Shown: piece after piece, positions 9,770-17,944 of the stretch | How positions within the stretch are numbered: position 1 is the first letter of the stretch | Layout: each line of letters starts with the position of its first letter | Origin: an uncultured Paracoccaceae bacterium | GTDB taxonomy: Bacteria; Pseudomonadota; Alphaproteobacteria; Rhodobacterales; Rhodobacteraceae | Direction of reading: 5' to 3' | Assembly (NCBI GenBank): GCA_947496535.1 | Contig: CANMDE010000001.1 | Location: 744,001 to 808,000, forward strand | DNA: 64,000 bases | Position numbers and translations under genes: made by a program | The notes under the pieces: generated by a model | What the model was told of the DNA's origin: nothing | Seen by the model: the letters and a program-made list of their open reading frames with translations, nothing else | Database searches by the model: none

Positions 9770-10186
9770 TCCATACTCCGCTCAAGTCTTGGGTGATCAT
9801 GGCGGGAAGGTTACATGATGTGAAGGAGGTATCCACGGTTGGCATCGGAGTTTCGCCGCCTGACGGTCGATCTTGTTTGAAATCAGAACGTATACAGAAT
9901 CGATCAGTCATATGATACGACCATTCTTTGACATTCATTCTGCCGGGAAAGAACGGTTGCGCTCCGCAGTGTTTCCATTCTGGCCGCAATGGAATCTAGT
10001 TTCGATCAGTGTTTCGGTTATCTTCGAGGGCGCTGATACAAATCAGGCATTCGTTTTGCATTTGGGCATAGATTTGCCATTTTCACGTTTCCGCGATTGT
10101 TGGGCTCAGAAGTTGTTGCTAACTAATATGAAGTAGAGTTTTTCCTTATTTTTCCGCTGAATTGCGGTGTCAATGGATACAATGAT
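9770..10186. other. 417-base gap between choW and the VPLPA-CTERM gene
   Basis: No convincing gene is present. Open frames here (for example 9873-10136 on the plus strand) show no family pattern. The stretch must hold the promoter for choW, now detached from choX, on the minus strand and for the VPLPA-CTERM gene on the plus strand. I see no clear operator. It marks the left junction of the material that separates choW from choX. Confidence 0.5.
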
Positions 10187-10819
10187 ATGAATAAATTTTT
10201 AAAATTTGCGACAGTTTCAGCAGTGGTACTGGCAGGATCAGTCGCCAATGCAGCAACGATTACATACACAGAAGGTGTTCGTGAACAGATCGTCGATTCC
10301 GTTCGCGTCACGGGCGGTAGTAACGGTGTATACGACGTGAGCGACACGCTTCCGGGTTTTGACCTTGGGACAGTTGACGCGGATAACTCTGTCAATCTGC
10401 ACGGTCGTGTGACTTGGAAGTCTGATGCGTATAATTTCGTGTCTAACAATGTTTTCGACTTGTCGTGGATTTTTGACGGCTATGAACTGGCAAGCGGATT
10501 TGTTGCTGCATCCGGCTTTACCGAGTCGTCAATCGGGCGTGATGGCGCAGGTGCTGCTGATTTCACTTTGATTAACTACGACACGGGCGATAGCTATTCG
10601 ACTGGCATCCTTGGCACGGGGATCACCAGCGGTAATAGCGTCGTGTTTGCAGGTCTGAGCGCAGGTTCATATGGGCTGCTGATCAGCGGCGCATCGCGGG
10701 CTGGATCGGAATATGATCTGCAACTGGCAGCGGTTCCTCTTCCGGCAAGTGCTTTGTTCCTTCTGACCGGTTTGGCCGGGCTGGGCTTCGCACGTCGTCG
10801 TCGTACTATGGCAGTCTGA
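10187..10819 (+). CDS. VPLPA-CTERM sorting-domain secreted protein
   Basis: A 210-residue exported protein. Residues 1-23 form a signal peptide ending ANA. The body is polar, Gly/Ser/Asp-rich and of beta-sandwich character with no cysteines. The C-terminus is a textbook VPLPA-CTERM tag: AAVPLPASALFLLTGLAGLG followed by ARRRR, that is a sorting motif, a membrane helix and a basic cluster. In Rhodobacterales such proteins are processed by exosortase-type enzymes and end up on the surface or in the matrix. No exosortase gene is in this window. A strong terminator follows. Confidence 0.8.
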   Translation: MNKFLKFATVSAVVLAGSVANAATITYTEGVREQIVDSVRVTGGSNGVYDVSDTLPGFDLGTVDADNSVNLHGRVTWKSDAYNFVSNNVFDLSWIFDGYELASGFVAASGFTESSIGRDGAGAADFTLINYDTGDSYSTGILGTGITSGNSVVFAGLSAGSYGLLISGASRAGSEYDLQLAAVPLPASALFLLTGLAGLGFARRRRTMAV

Positions 10820-10845
10820 CCGCATTCCTAAGACTGTCATGAGAT

Positions 10846-10874
10846 CAGGCGCCCATCGTGGCGCCTGTTTTTTT
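10846..10874 (+). terminator. Intrinsic terminator of the VPLPA-CTERM gene
   Basis: The inverted repeat CAGGCGCC-catcgt-GGCGCCTG is followed by a run of seven T. It lies 27 bases past the stop codon at 10819. Confidence 0.85.
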
Positions 10875-10916
10875 GAGTGTTCGAGCGGTTAGTGCCCTCT
10901 GCTCTAACATGGAGTC

Positions 10917-11396
10917 TCAGGACTTTTCGGTTAGTTTTGTGCGACAGCAGCCGCTTTTTCCGGGTGTCCACATTTCCAATTCGTAGTCGAACCCTGCATT
11001 CTCGTATACGGCTTCGTCAAAGGCCCTTGCGCATTGCAACAACTTGCAGACCTCTTCATTGCTGCATCCCATACCCAACCACCCATCTTTGAGCGGACAG
11101 GTCATCATGTGAACCTCGAGGCATGTTTCACTGATTTCTTTAACCTCTGGCGAATATGTGGTGCCGCGGTCGGGGCCTTTGAAGTATTCGTTGAGCATGC
11201 CTTCGAAATCCCGGGGTGCAAGATGTGCCAGCGATGCACCGACTTCGAGACCATGCGCCCGGCTGGCGCTTCGCATCACGCTGATGGCTTCGGTTTCGCC
11301 ATAGCGTTGGGACAATTCGCGAAACACGGCGAGGTATATCCGACCGCGGTCTTTTACCGCGCTATAGTGAAGGGAGTTTGAGCTTATCGGGGTCAT
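10917..11396 (-). CDS. L-2-amino-thiazoline-4-carboxylic acid hydrolase-family protein
   Basis: A 159-residue protein matching the ATC hydrolase family: a helical N-terminal half and a Cys-rich C-terminal half with HMMTCPLKDGWLGMGCSNEEVCKLLQCA. The named activity of the family is hydrolysis of L-2-amino-2-thiazoline-4-carboxylate, a step toward L-cysteine, but many members are uncharacterised. Its ATG overlaps the distal stop of the ridA-like frame as ATGA, so the two formed one translationally coupled unit. The internal stop in ridA may weaken its translation. Confidence 0.7.
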   Translation of the reverse strand: MTPISSNSLHYSAVKDRGRIYLAVFRELSQRYGETEAISVMRSASRAHGLEVGASLAHLAPRDFEGMLNEYFKGPDRGTTYSPEVKEISETCLEVHMMTCPLKDGWLGMGCSNEEVCKLLQCARAFDEAVYENAGFDYELEMWTPGKSGCCRTKLTEKS

Positions 11397-11776
11397 TCTG
11401 CTGCCACCACTTCAATTTCCAACAGCCAGGCTTCGTCAAAGATGCCTGTAATAATGACGGTCAAAGCGGGCTCGTGTGTCCCCAAAACCTTGCGTCATAC
11501 TGCACTGTTTTCGGCACGATGCTTTCGGTCCGACAGATAAGTGGTATGTCGGACGATGTTGTTCATCCCAAGGCCCGCTGCTTTGAGCTGTGCTTCGACA
11601 TTTGCCCATGCCTGTTCGGCCTGCTCAACAAATGTGTTTGGCACGGTTCCGTCCGACCCTACGGGGATTTGTCCGCTGACGTAAACCGTTCGTGCATGGC
11701 CCGACACGGCGACACATTGGGCGTATCCGCTCTTTAAATCGTGGGCCTGAGTTGATGAGATGTGGTCTAAAGTCAT
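11393..11776 (-). pseudogene. RidA-family gene interrupted by an in-frame TGA
   Basis: Translation from the ATG at 11776 gives a RidA/YjgF-type protein (VAVSGHARTVYVSGQIPVG, QAWANVEAQLKAAGLGMNNI, TTYLSDRK). It stops at a TGA at 11497-11495 after AENSAV. The same frame continues without shift as RKVLGTHEPALTVIITGIFD to a second stop at 11393. This is exactly the RidA C-terminus, which carries the conserved Arg and Glu of the active site. A single base change (for example CGA to TGA) explains the break. RidA enzymes deaminate reactive enamines and imines. The truncated 93-residue product should be inactive unless the TGA is read through. Confidence 0.85.
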
Positions 11777-11926
11777 CAAGGTTTTTCCGTTGGTGGTCCT
11801 CATATGCTTCAAACGCTACTACCCGGTGTGCGTACCTCTCAACGCAAAAGACCTATCGCGCAGGGATAGAAATACTGGGTCTCAAACCGCTGCCCTTTGT
11901 GCCATTTTAGGTCGAGGAGAAACGAT

Positions 11927-12520
11927 ATGACCTACAGGTTGCCATCACTGAATTCACTGCGCGCCTTTGAGGCAGGAGCCCGAAACCTGAGCTTCAAGAC
12001 TGCGGCGAGCGAACTTGGCGTGACTGCCGGGGCCGTCAGCCAACAGGTGAAGAAGCTGGAAGCATCGCTAGGTGTCGCATTGTTCCGCCGCTTGCCTCAG
12101 GGGCTGCTTCTGACACCTGAAGGAGAGGCATATCTGCCTGCAATTTCCAAGGTTTTTGATGACCTGACTAGTGCGACCGAAGCCATCGCCCCCCGCATCA
12201 ACAGCAAGAAATTCAGAGTTGGCATGAGCAGGGAAGTCAGAGCCGTTTTGCCTGCAAACTGGCCAAACCACAGTGATACGCTGGTGCATCATGTTCGGGA
12301 CTTGGTTGAGACAACGGATATTGCGCTGGTCCGGAACAATGAAATCGATTGCCTTATTCGGCCTGACGGTGGCCCATATGCAGAGCTTTCCCTCGTGATC
12401 ATCCCTAGTTTAGATGGCGCGAAGGAAATGCATTTCGTTTGCAGACCCGGCCTGACCAACTGTCGACAATGCAAGGCGATACTTCAGGATCTGACCAGAC
12501 ACGTGGCACCAGTTCAGTGA
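11927..12520 (+). CDS. Short LysR-family regulator
   Basis: A 197-residue protein with a complete N-terminal LysR winged-helix domain (about residues 5-65: LPSLNSLRAFEAGARNLSFK, AGAVSQQVKKLEASLGVALF). It carries only about half of the usual effector domain. Typical GcvA-type members have about 300 residues, and no continuation is readable in other frames after the stop. It is preceded by a good GAGGAG ribosome site. It lies divergent to the ridA/ATC-hydrolase pair, the usual place for a LysR controlling its neighbours. It may be a decayed or a naturally minimal regulator. Confidence 0.75.
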   Translation: MTYRLPSLNSLRAFEAGARNLSFKTAASELGVTAGAVSQQVKKLEASLGVALFRRLPQGLLLTPEGEAYLPAISKVFDDLTSATEAIAPRINSKKFRVGMSREVRAVLPANWPNHSDTLVHHVRDLVETTDIALVRNNEIDCLIRPDGGPYAELSLVIIPSLDGAKEMHFVCRPGLTNCRQCKAILQDLTRHVAPVQ

Positions 12521-12629
12521 TTTAAGAGCTTTCGGGCCCGCCTCGCGCATTTACACCCCAGCATCGCACATTCGACCTATTGGGCCGTGCCAGCCAAATC
12601 GCTATGGTGAGATGAAGGGAGGTGTCACA

Positions 12630-13256
12630 ATGAGCAAACTCACGTTTTACACCAACCCCATGTCGCGTGGCCGTGTTGTCCGCTGGATGCTTGAAGAAGT
12701 TGGCTGCAATTATGAGACGGTCGTCCTTGATTATGCCACGACCATGAAATCGCCGGACTATTTGGCGATCAACCCGATGGGCAAGGTGCCTGCGATCAAA
12801 CATGGCGATCAAGTTGTCACCGAATGCGCGGCGATCTGTGCATATCTTGCGGATGCGTTTCCCGACGCCGGGCTCGCGCCGCCCGTGGCCGAGCGCGGTG
12901 CATATTATCGCTGGTTGTTCTTTGGGGCAGGGCCGGTCGAAACGGCTGTGACAAACAATGCGATGGGCTTCACGTTGCCGCAGGAGAAAGAGGCCACGGT
13001 TGGATATGGGTCACTGGCCTATGTGCTGGACGCATTGGAAGGGATCTTTGCAGATGGCCGCCCTTACGTTCTGGGCGATACGTTCTCTGCCGTCGATGTC
13101 TATCTTGGTGCCCAGATCGCTTGGGGCATTGGTTTCAAAACGATGGAGGTGCGTCCGGGCTTTGAAGATTACGTGGCCCGGCTTGACGCGCGCTCCGCGC
13201 GGCAACGGGCGAATGAATTGGACAATGCCCTTATGCCAACGGAAGGGGCCGGATAA
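12630..13256 (+). CDS. Glutathione S-transferase-family protein
   Basis: A 208-residue protein with a thioredoxin-like N-terminal domain (LTFYTNPMSRGRVVRWMLEE, then NPMGKVPAIKHGDQVVTECA with the conserved cis-Pro and the Glu-Ser/Thr-type glutathione contact region) and a helical C-terminal domain (PYVLGDTFSAVDVYLGAQI). Substrate unknown. The start at 12630 follows a GGGAGG ribosome site; an in-frame ATG at 12612 is less likely. It converges on choX and is part of the material separating choX from choW. Confidence 0.88.
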   Translation: MSKLTFYTNPMSRGRVVRWMLEEVGCNYETVVLDYATTMKSPDYLAINPMGKVPAIKHGDQVVTECAAICAYLADAFPDAGLAPPVAERGAYYRWLFFGAGPVETAVTNNAMGFTLPQEKEATVGYGSLAYVLDALEGIFADGRPYVLGDTFSAVDVYLGAQIAWGIGFKTMEVRPGFEDYVARLDARSARQRANELDNALMPTEGAG

Positions 13257-13264
13257 CCGGCCCC
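13245..13264. terminator. Hairpin between convergent GST and choX genes
   Basis: A perfect inverted repeat, GGGGCCGG-ataa-CCGGCCCC, spans the GST stop codon. It lies 13 bases beyond the choX stop on the other strand. It could terminate both genes, though neither side has a strong T run. Confidence 0.45.
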
Positions 13265-13277
13265 GTCGCATTGTTAT

Positions 13278-14201
13278 TTACAGGCCAAGGGCAGCGTTTA
13301 CAGCTTCTGCAGCATCGCCGCCATCTTTGGTGGTCACACCGTCTAGCCAGGCTGCAAAAGCATCTGGATTGGCAGCCAGCCAAGTCGATGCAGCATCGGC
13401 AGGGTCTTCGCCGTCATCCAGGATCGCGCCCATGATCTCGTTTTCCATCTCGAGCGAGAATTCCAGATTATTCAGGAGCATACCGACATTTGCGCATTCT
13501 TCGGCAAAACCGGTTGTCGTGTTTGTGTAAACGGTCGCGCCGCCCAGATTGGGGCCGAACCAGTCGTCGCCGCCTTCAAGATATGACATCTCAAAATTCG
13601 CATTCATTGGGTGGGGTTCCCAGCCGAGGAAGACGATAGGCTCATCACGGCCAGAGGCGCGGTCGACCTGCGCCAGCATGCCCTGCTCAGAGCTTTCCAC
13701 CACTTCGAAACCGTCAAGGCCAAAGGCCCCATCGGCGATCATGTCCATGATCAGGCGGTTGCCGTCATTGCCCGGCTCGATCCCGTAAATCTTGCCGTCC
13801 AGCGCGTCGGCATTTGCTGCAATATCTTCGAACGAAGCAATGCCCATATCGGCGGCTGCTTTGTTGACGGCCAGCGTATATTTTGCGCCTTCGAGATTGG
13901 CGCGGACCGTGTCCACAGTGCCCGCGTCGCGGTAGGGGGCGATGTCAGCCTCCATCGTGGGCATCCAGTTGCCCAGGAATACATCCACGTCGCCTTCAGC
14001 CAGCGAGATATACGTGACCGGCACGGACAGGACCTTGATTTCGGTGTCATAGCCCAACGCATCCAGTACAACTGTTGTTGCTGCGGTTGTTGCGGTGATG
14101 TCGGTCCAGCCCACATCAGAGAAGGTAATTGTATCGCAGTCGGCCAGCGCCGGGGCGGCGGCGCAGATCGCCAACGCCGATAAGGTTGATTTCAAGGTCA
14201 T
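13278..14201 (-). CDS. choX: Choline-binding protein of the ChoXWV importer
   Basis: A 307-residue periplasmic binding protein. Residues 1-20 are a signal peptide (STLSALAICAAAPALA). The mature part is of the ProX/ChoX type: DCDTITFSDVGWTDITATTA, DVDVFLGNWMPTMEADIAPY, and an aromatic-rich ligand site (FLGWEPHPMN). It delivers choline to ChoWV. The start at 14201 is chosen because the upstream in-frame residues are not signal-like. It is divergent from betI, with a BetI-type palindrome in between, and separated from choW by 3.5 kb. Confidence 0.93.
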   Translation of the reverse strand: MTLKSTLSALAICAAAPALADCDTITFSDVGWTDITATTAATTVVLDALGYDTEIKVLSVPVTYISLAEGDVDVFLGNWMPTMEADIAPYRDAGTVDTVRANLEGAKYTLAVNKAAADMGIASFEDIAANADALDGKIYGIEPGNDGNRLIMDMIADGAFGLDGFEVVESSEQGMLAQVDRASGRDEPIVFLGWEPHPMNANFEMSYLEGGDDWFGPNLGGATVYTNTTTGFAEECANVGMLLNNLEFSLEMENEIMGAILDDGEDPADAASTWLAANPDAFAAWLDGVTTKDGGDAAEAVNAALGL

Positions 14202-14220
14202 AGAACACTCCCATTTTTTC

Positions 14221-14240
14221 TTGATTGACGAGTCAATAAA
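14221..14240. promoter_or_regulatory. Putative BetI operator
   Basis: The imperfect palindrome TTGATTGACGAGTCAATAAA sits in the 81-base choX/betI divergent region. It resembles the known bet operator of enterobacteria and rhizobia (TTGATTG-NNCG-NTCAAT type). Its position suits repression of both choX and betI-betC-betB-betA by BetI, relieved by choline. Confidence 0.65.
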
Positions 14241-14282
14241 AGGCGATTTAGATTGCAATGGCAAGTCTTGCCCGAGGATCGA

Positions 14283-14867
14283 ATGCCAAAGCTTGGGATG
14301 GAACCTATCCGCCGCGCCGCTTTAGTGAAAGCTACGATTGATGAAATCGGGGCGGTCGGCACTTTGGATGTCACCGTCAGCAGTATCGCGAAACGGGCGG
14401 GCATGTCATCTGCGCTTGCGCATCACTATTTTGGCGGGAAAGAGGATATTTTTCTGGCCGCAATGCGTGAGACGCTCAAGCTTTACGGGGCAGAGGTGCG
14501 TGCTGCCCTGGCTTTGGTTGAAGGGCATCGCCCCCGGTTGGCAGCGATTGTGCGGGCGGGCTTTACTTCGACCAATTTTCAACCCGAAGTGATTGCCGTC
14601 TGGCTGAACTTCTATGTCTTGGCGCAGACCTCTGAGGATGCGCACCGGTTGCTGCGCATTTATCAAAGACGCCTGCATAGTAACCTCTTGTATGATCTCA
14701 AACCGCTGCTTGGGGCCCGGGCAGATGAGGTCGCCACCCGAATCGCGGGTCTGATAGATGGGCTTTATCTGCGGCAGGGCCTGCAAAAGCAGATCACTGA
14801 CGGGGATGAGGCGACCGCACAGGTTTTGGCAATGCTGGACTGTGAACTGAAAGGGTGTCCGCAATGA
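14283..14867 (+). CDS. betI: Transcriptional repressor BetI
   Basis: A 194-residue TetR-family regulator, with the opening MPKLGMEPIRRAALVKATID and the helix-turn-helix region VSSIAKRAGMSSALAHHYFG that are specific to BetI. BetI represses the choline-to-betaine genes and is induced by choline. The start at 14283 matches the family; an ATG at 14253 adds non-conserved residues. The stop overlaps the betC start (ATGA), so betI is the first gene of the betI-betC-betB-betA operon. Confidence 0.95.
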   Translation: MPKLGMEPIRRAALVKATIDEIGAVGTLDVTVSSIAKRAGMSSALAHHYFGGKEDIFLAAMRETLKLYGAEVRAALALVEGHRPRLAAIVRAGFTSTNFQPEVIAVWLNFYVLAQTSEDAHRLLRIYQRRLHSNLLYDLKPLLGARADEVATRIAGLIDGLYLRQGLQKQITDGDEATAQVLAMLDCELKGCPQ

Positions 14868-16372
14868 CCCGGCCCAATATCCTAATCATCATGGTGGACC
14901 AGTTGAATGGGACACTATTTCCCGACGGGCCTGCCGATTGGTTGCATGCGCCAAATCTGAAAAAGCTGGCAGCGCGGTCCACCCGGTTTGCCAACACCTA
15001 CACCGCATCACCGCTTTGCGCACCGGCGCGTGCCTCGTTCATGTCAGGGCAGTTGCCATCGCAAACAGGCGTTTATGATAACGCGGCGGAATTTGCGTCC
15101 TCTATCCCCACCTACGCGCATCATCTGAGGCGTGCGGGCTATCAGACCTGTTTGTCCGGAAAGATGCATTTCGTTGGCCCCGACCAGCTTCACGGGTTTG
15201 AAGAACGGCTGACCACCGACATCTACCCGCCCGATTTCGGCTGGACTCCGGATTATCGCAAGCCGGGAGAGCGGATCGACTGGTGGTATCACAATATGGG
15301 GTCGGTGACGGGTGCCGGTGTGGCCGAGATCACCAACCAGATGGAATATGATGACGAGGTGGCTTATCACGCGACCCGCAAGCTCTATGATCTGGCGCGC
15401 GGGCATGATGAGCGGCCATGGTGCTTGACCGTCAGCTTTACCCATCCGCATGACCCTTACGTGGCGCGGCGGAAATATTGGGACCTTTATGAGGATTGCG
15501 ACCATCTGCTGCCAGAAGTCGGCCCGATCCCCTACGCTGATCAGGATGCCCATTCGCAGCGTATTCTGGACGCCAATGATCATGAAAATTTTGCGATCAC
15601 TCAAGAACAAGTCAAACACGCCCGCCGCGCCTATTTCGCCAATATCTCATACCTTGACAACAAGGTTGGAGAGGTTTTGCGGGTGCTCGAGGACACGAGA
15701 CAAGAGGCGGTGATCATGTTCGTCTCGGACCACGGCGATATGCTGGGCGAACGGGGATTGTGGTTCAAGATGTCCTTCTACGAAGGCTCCTCACGTGTCC
15801 CCTTGATGATTGCGGCGCCCAATATGGAGCCGGGGCCGACCAACACACCTGTCAGCACCATCGATGTGACGCCCACCTTATGCGATTTGGCGGGCGTGGA
15901 TATGTCAGAGGTGATGCCATGGACCACCGGCGAAAGCCTTGTGCATCTGGGCCAAGGCGGTAGCCGCGATACGCCTGTGGCGATGGAATATGCCGCAGAA
16001 GGGTCCTATGCCCCGGTTGTGTCACTGCGCTACGGCAAATGGAAATATAACCGCTGCGCACTGGACCCTGATCAACTGTTCGATCTGGATGCCGACCCGC
16101 ACGAGTTGACCAATCTGGCCGAGGTTCCCGCGTATCAAGGAACACTGACACAACTCCGCGCCAAATCCGAGGCACGTTGGGATCTCGCCCAATTCGACGC
16201 CGCCGTGCGCCATTCCCAAGCCTGCCGCTGGGTCGTCTATGAGGCGCTGCGCAATGGCAACTATTTCCCGTGGGACTATCAGCCACTGCAAAAGGCATCC
16301 GAACGCTACATGCGCAATCACATGGACCTGAATGTTCTCGAAGAAAACCAACGCTATCCGAGGGGCGAATAG
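14864..16372 (+). CDS. betC: Choline-sulfatase
   Basis: A 502-residue type I sulfatase. The metal site is NILIIMVDQLNG. The sulfatase motif is PLCAPARASFMSGQLPSQTG, with Cys52 expected to be converted to formylglycine. SDHGDMLGERG and a C-terminal BetC-type tail (MRNHMDLNVLEENQRYPR) follow. It hydrolyses choline-O-sulfate to choline and sulfate, feeding betaine synthesis or sulfur and carbon supply. A formylglycine-generating enzyme is needed but is not in this window. It is coupled to betI by an ATGA overlap. Confidence 0.96.
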   Translation: MTRPNILIIMVDQLNGTLFPDGPADWLHAPNLKKLAARSTRFANTYTASPLCAPARASFMSGQLPSQTGVYDNAAEFASSIPTYAHHLRRAGYQTCLSGKMHFVGPDQLHGFEERLTTDIYPPDFGWTPDYRKPGERIDWWYHNMGSVTGAGVAEITNQMEYDDEVAYHATRKLYDLARGHDERPWCLTVSFTHPHDPYVARRKYWDLYEDCDHLLPEVGPIPYADQDAHSQRILDANDHENFAITQEQVKHARRAYFANISYLDNKVGEVLRVLEDTRQEAVIMFVSDHGDMLGERGLWFKMSFYEGSSRVPLMIAAPNMEPGPTNTPVSTIDVTPTLCDLAGVDMSEVMPWTTGESLVHLGQGGSRDTPVAMEYAAEGSYAPVVSLRYGKWKYNRCALDPDQLFDLDADPHELTNLAEVPAYQGTLTQLRAKSEARWDLAQFDAAVRHSQACRWVVYEALRNGNYFPWDYQPLQKASERYMRNHMDLNVLEENQRYPRGE

Positions 16373-16420
16373 CTCCCACCTTCATCTTGGCCCAAAAACT
16401 CCCGCCGGAGGCTCCGACCC

Positions 16421-17872
16421 ATGAACACACAACCCACCGCCAGCCATTTCATCGATGGTCAGTATGTCGAAGACAAAGACGGGGACGTGATTGACGTCAT
16501 CTATCCCGCCACCGGAAAGGTCATTGCAACCCTGCATGCGGCCACCCCCGCTATTGTTGATCAGGCACTGGCCTCTGCCAAACGCGCCCAAAAAGAATGG
16601 GCCGGCTGGACAGCAACAGAGCGGGGTCGGGTGCTGCGCCGTGCCGCTGATATCATGCGGGACCGCAATCACGATCTGTCTGTGCTGGAAACCTATGACA
16701 CCGGCAAACCCTATCAGGAAACCAGCGTGGCCGATGCCACATCAGGGGCAGATGCGCTTGAGTATTTCGGTGGGCTGGCTGCGGCCATCACGGGTGAACA
16801 TATCCAGTTGGGCGACGATTTCGTCTATACGCGGCGCGAACCGCTTGGGGTTTGTGTGGGTATAGGCGCATGGAACTACCCGACACAGATTGCTTGCTGG
16901 AAAGCTGCACCAGCATTGGCCTGCGGCAACGCGATGGTGTTCAAGCCGTCTGAGATGACGCCGCTCTGCGCCCTGAAAGTCGCCGAGATACTGCTCGAGG
17001 CGGGTGCGCCTGCGGGTGTTTACAACGTCATCCAGGGCTATGGTGCGGTGGGGGCGTCTCTCATCAGCGATCCGCGTGTAGACAAGGTATCGCTGACCGG
17101 ATCAGTCTCGACAGGGCGCAAGGTTTATGCCGCCGCCGCCGAGGGCATTCGGCATGTGACGATGGAACTGGGGGGCAAGTCGCCCTTGGTAATTTTCGAT
17201 GATGCCGATCTGGAAAATGCGGTGTCCGGCGCCATTTTGGGAAACTTCTATTCGACCGGGCAGGTCTGTTCCAATGGGACGCGTGTGTTTGTTCATTCGG
17301 GTATCAAGGACGCGTTTTTAAAGCGACTGGCCGAACGATTGGGCACCGTCAAGATGGGCGATCCACAGGACCCGGACGTGAATTTCGGGCCGATGGTGTC
17401 TGAACGCCAACGCGATATCGTCGAAGGCTTCATTGCCAAAGGGATCGAGGAAGGGGCGAGGCTGGTCACCGGCGGCAAGCGGGTTGAGCGCGAAGGCTTC
17501 TATCTTGAACCAACCGTTTTTGCTGATGTGACCGATCACATGACAATCGCAACCGATGAGATTTTTGGCCCGGTGATGTCCGTGCTGGATTTTGAAACAG
17601 AAGAAGACGTGCTCGCCCGTGCGAATGCGACGGAGTTTGGTCTGGCCGCGGGTGTTTTCACCGCCGACCTGACGCGCGCCCACCGGATGGCGGCCGGGTT
17701 TGAAGCGGGAACATGTTACATCAACACCTACAACCTCGCGCCGGTTGAGGCACCGTTCGGTGGCTCAAAGCTTTCGGGTGTGGGTCGTGAGAATTCAAAG
17801 GCCGCGATTGAACACTATAGCCAGATCAAAGGTGTTTATGTCGCCATGGGGGATGTCGATGCACCTTTCTGA
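16421..17872 (+). CDS. betB: Betaine-aldehyde dehydrogenase
   Basis: A 483-residue aldehyde dehydrogenase. Visible marks are the cofactor/oxyanion motif GAWNYP, the general base in [18 protein letters not shown], and the catalytic Cys in [16 protein letters not shown], a BetB-specific context. It oxidises betaine aldehyde to glycine betaine with NAD(P)+. It lies between betC and betA on the same strand with 48- and 72-base gaps. Confidence 0.96.
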   Translation: MNTQPTASHFIDGQYVEDKDGDVIDVIYPATGKVIATLHAATPAIVDQALASAKRAQKEWAGWTATERGRVLRRAADIMRDRNHDLSVLETYDTGKPYQETSVADATSGADALEYFGGLAAAITGEHIQLGDDFVYTRREPLGVCVGIGAWNYPTQIACWKAAPALACGNAMVFKPSEMTPLCALKVAEILLEAGAPAGVYNVIQGYGAVGASLISDPRVDKVSLTGSVSTGRKVYAAAAEGIRHVTMELGGKSPLVIFDDADLENAVSGAILGNFYSTGQVCSNGTRVFVHSGIKDAFLKRLAERLGTVKMGDPQDPDVNFGPMVSERQRDIVEGFIAKGIEEGARLVTGGKRVEREGFYLEPTVFADVTDHMTIATDEIFGPVMSVLDFETEEDVLARANATEFGLAAGVFTADLTRAHRMAAGFEAGTCYINTYNLAPVEAPFGGSKLSGVGRENSKAAIEHYSQIKGVYVAMGDVDAPF

Positions 17873-17944
17873 CCACCACTCGTCAAGCCCTTGCGGGCTT
17901 TCCTCATTCAGCGATGCGAGCCGACAGGCTCAAAGAGCGCGCTG

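Noticed and set aside
9873..10136. Plus-strand frame of 87 codons in the choW/VPLPA gap
   Set aside because: No ribosome site, no family pattern and atypical composition; treated as intergenic.
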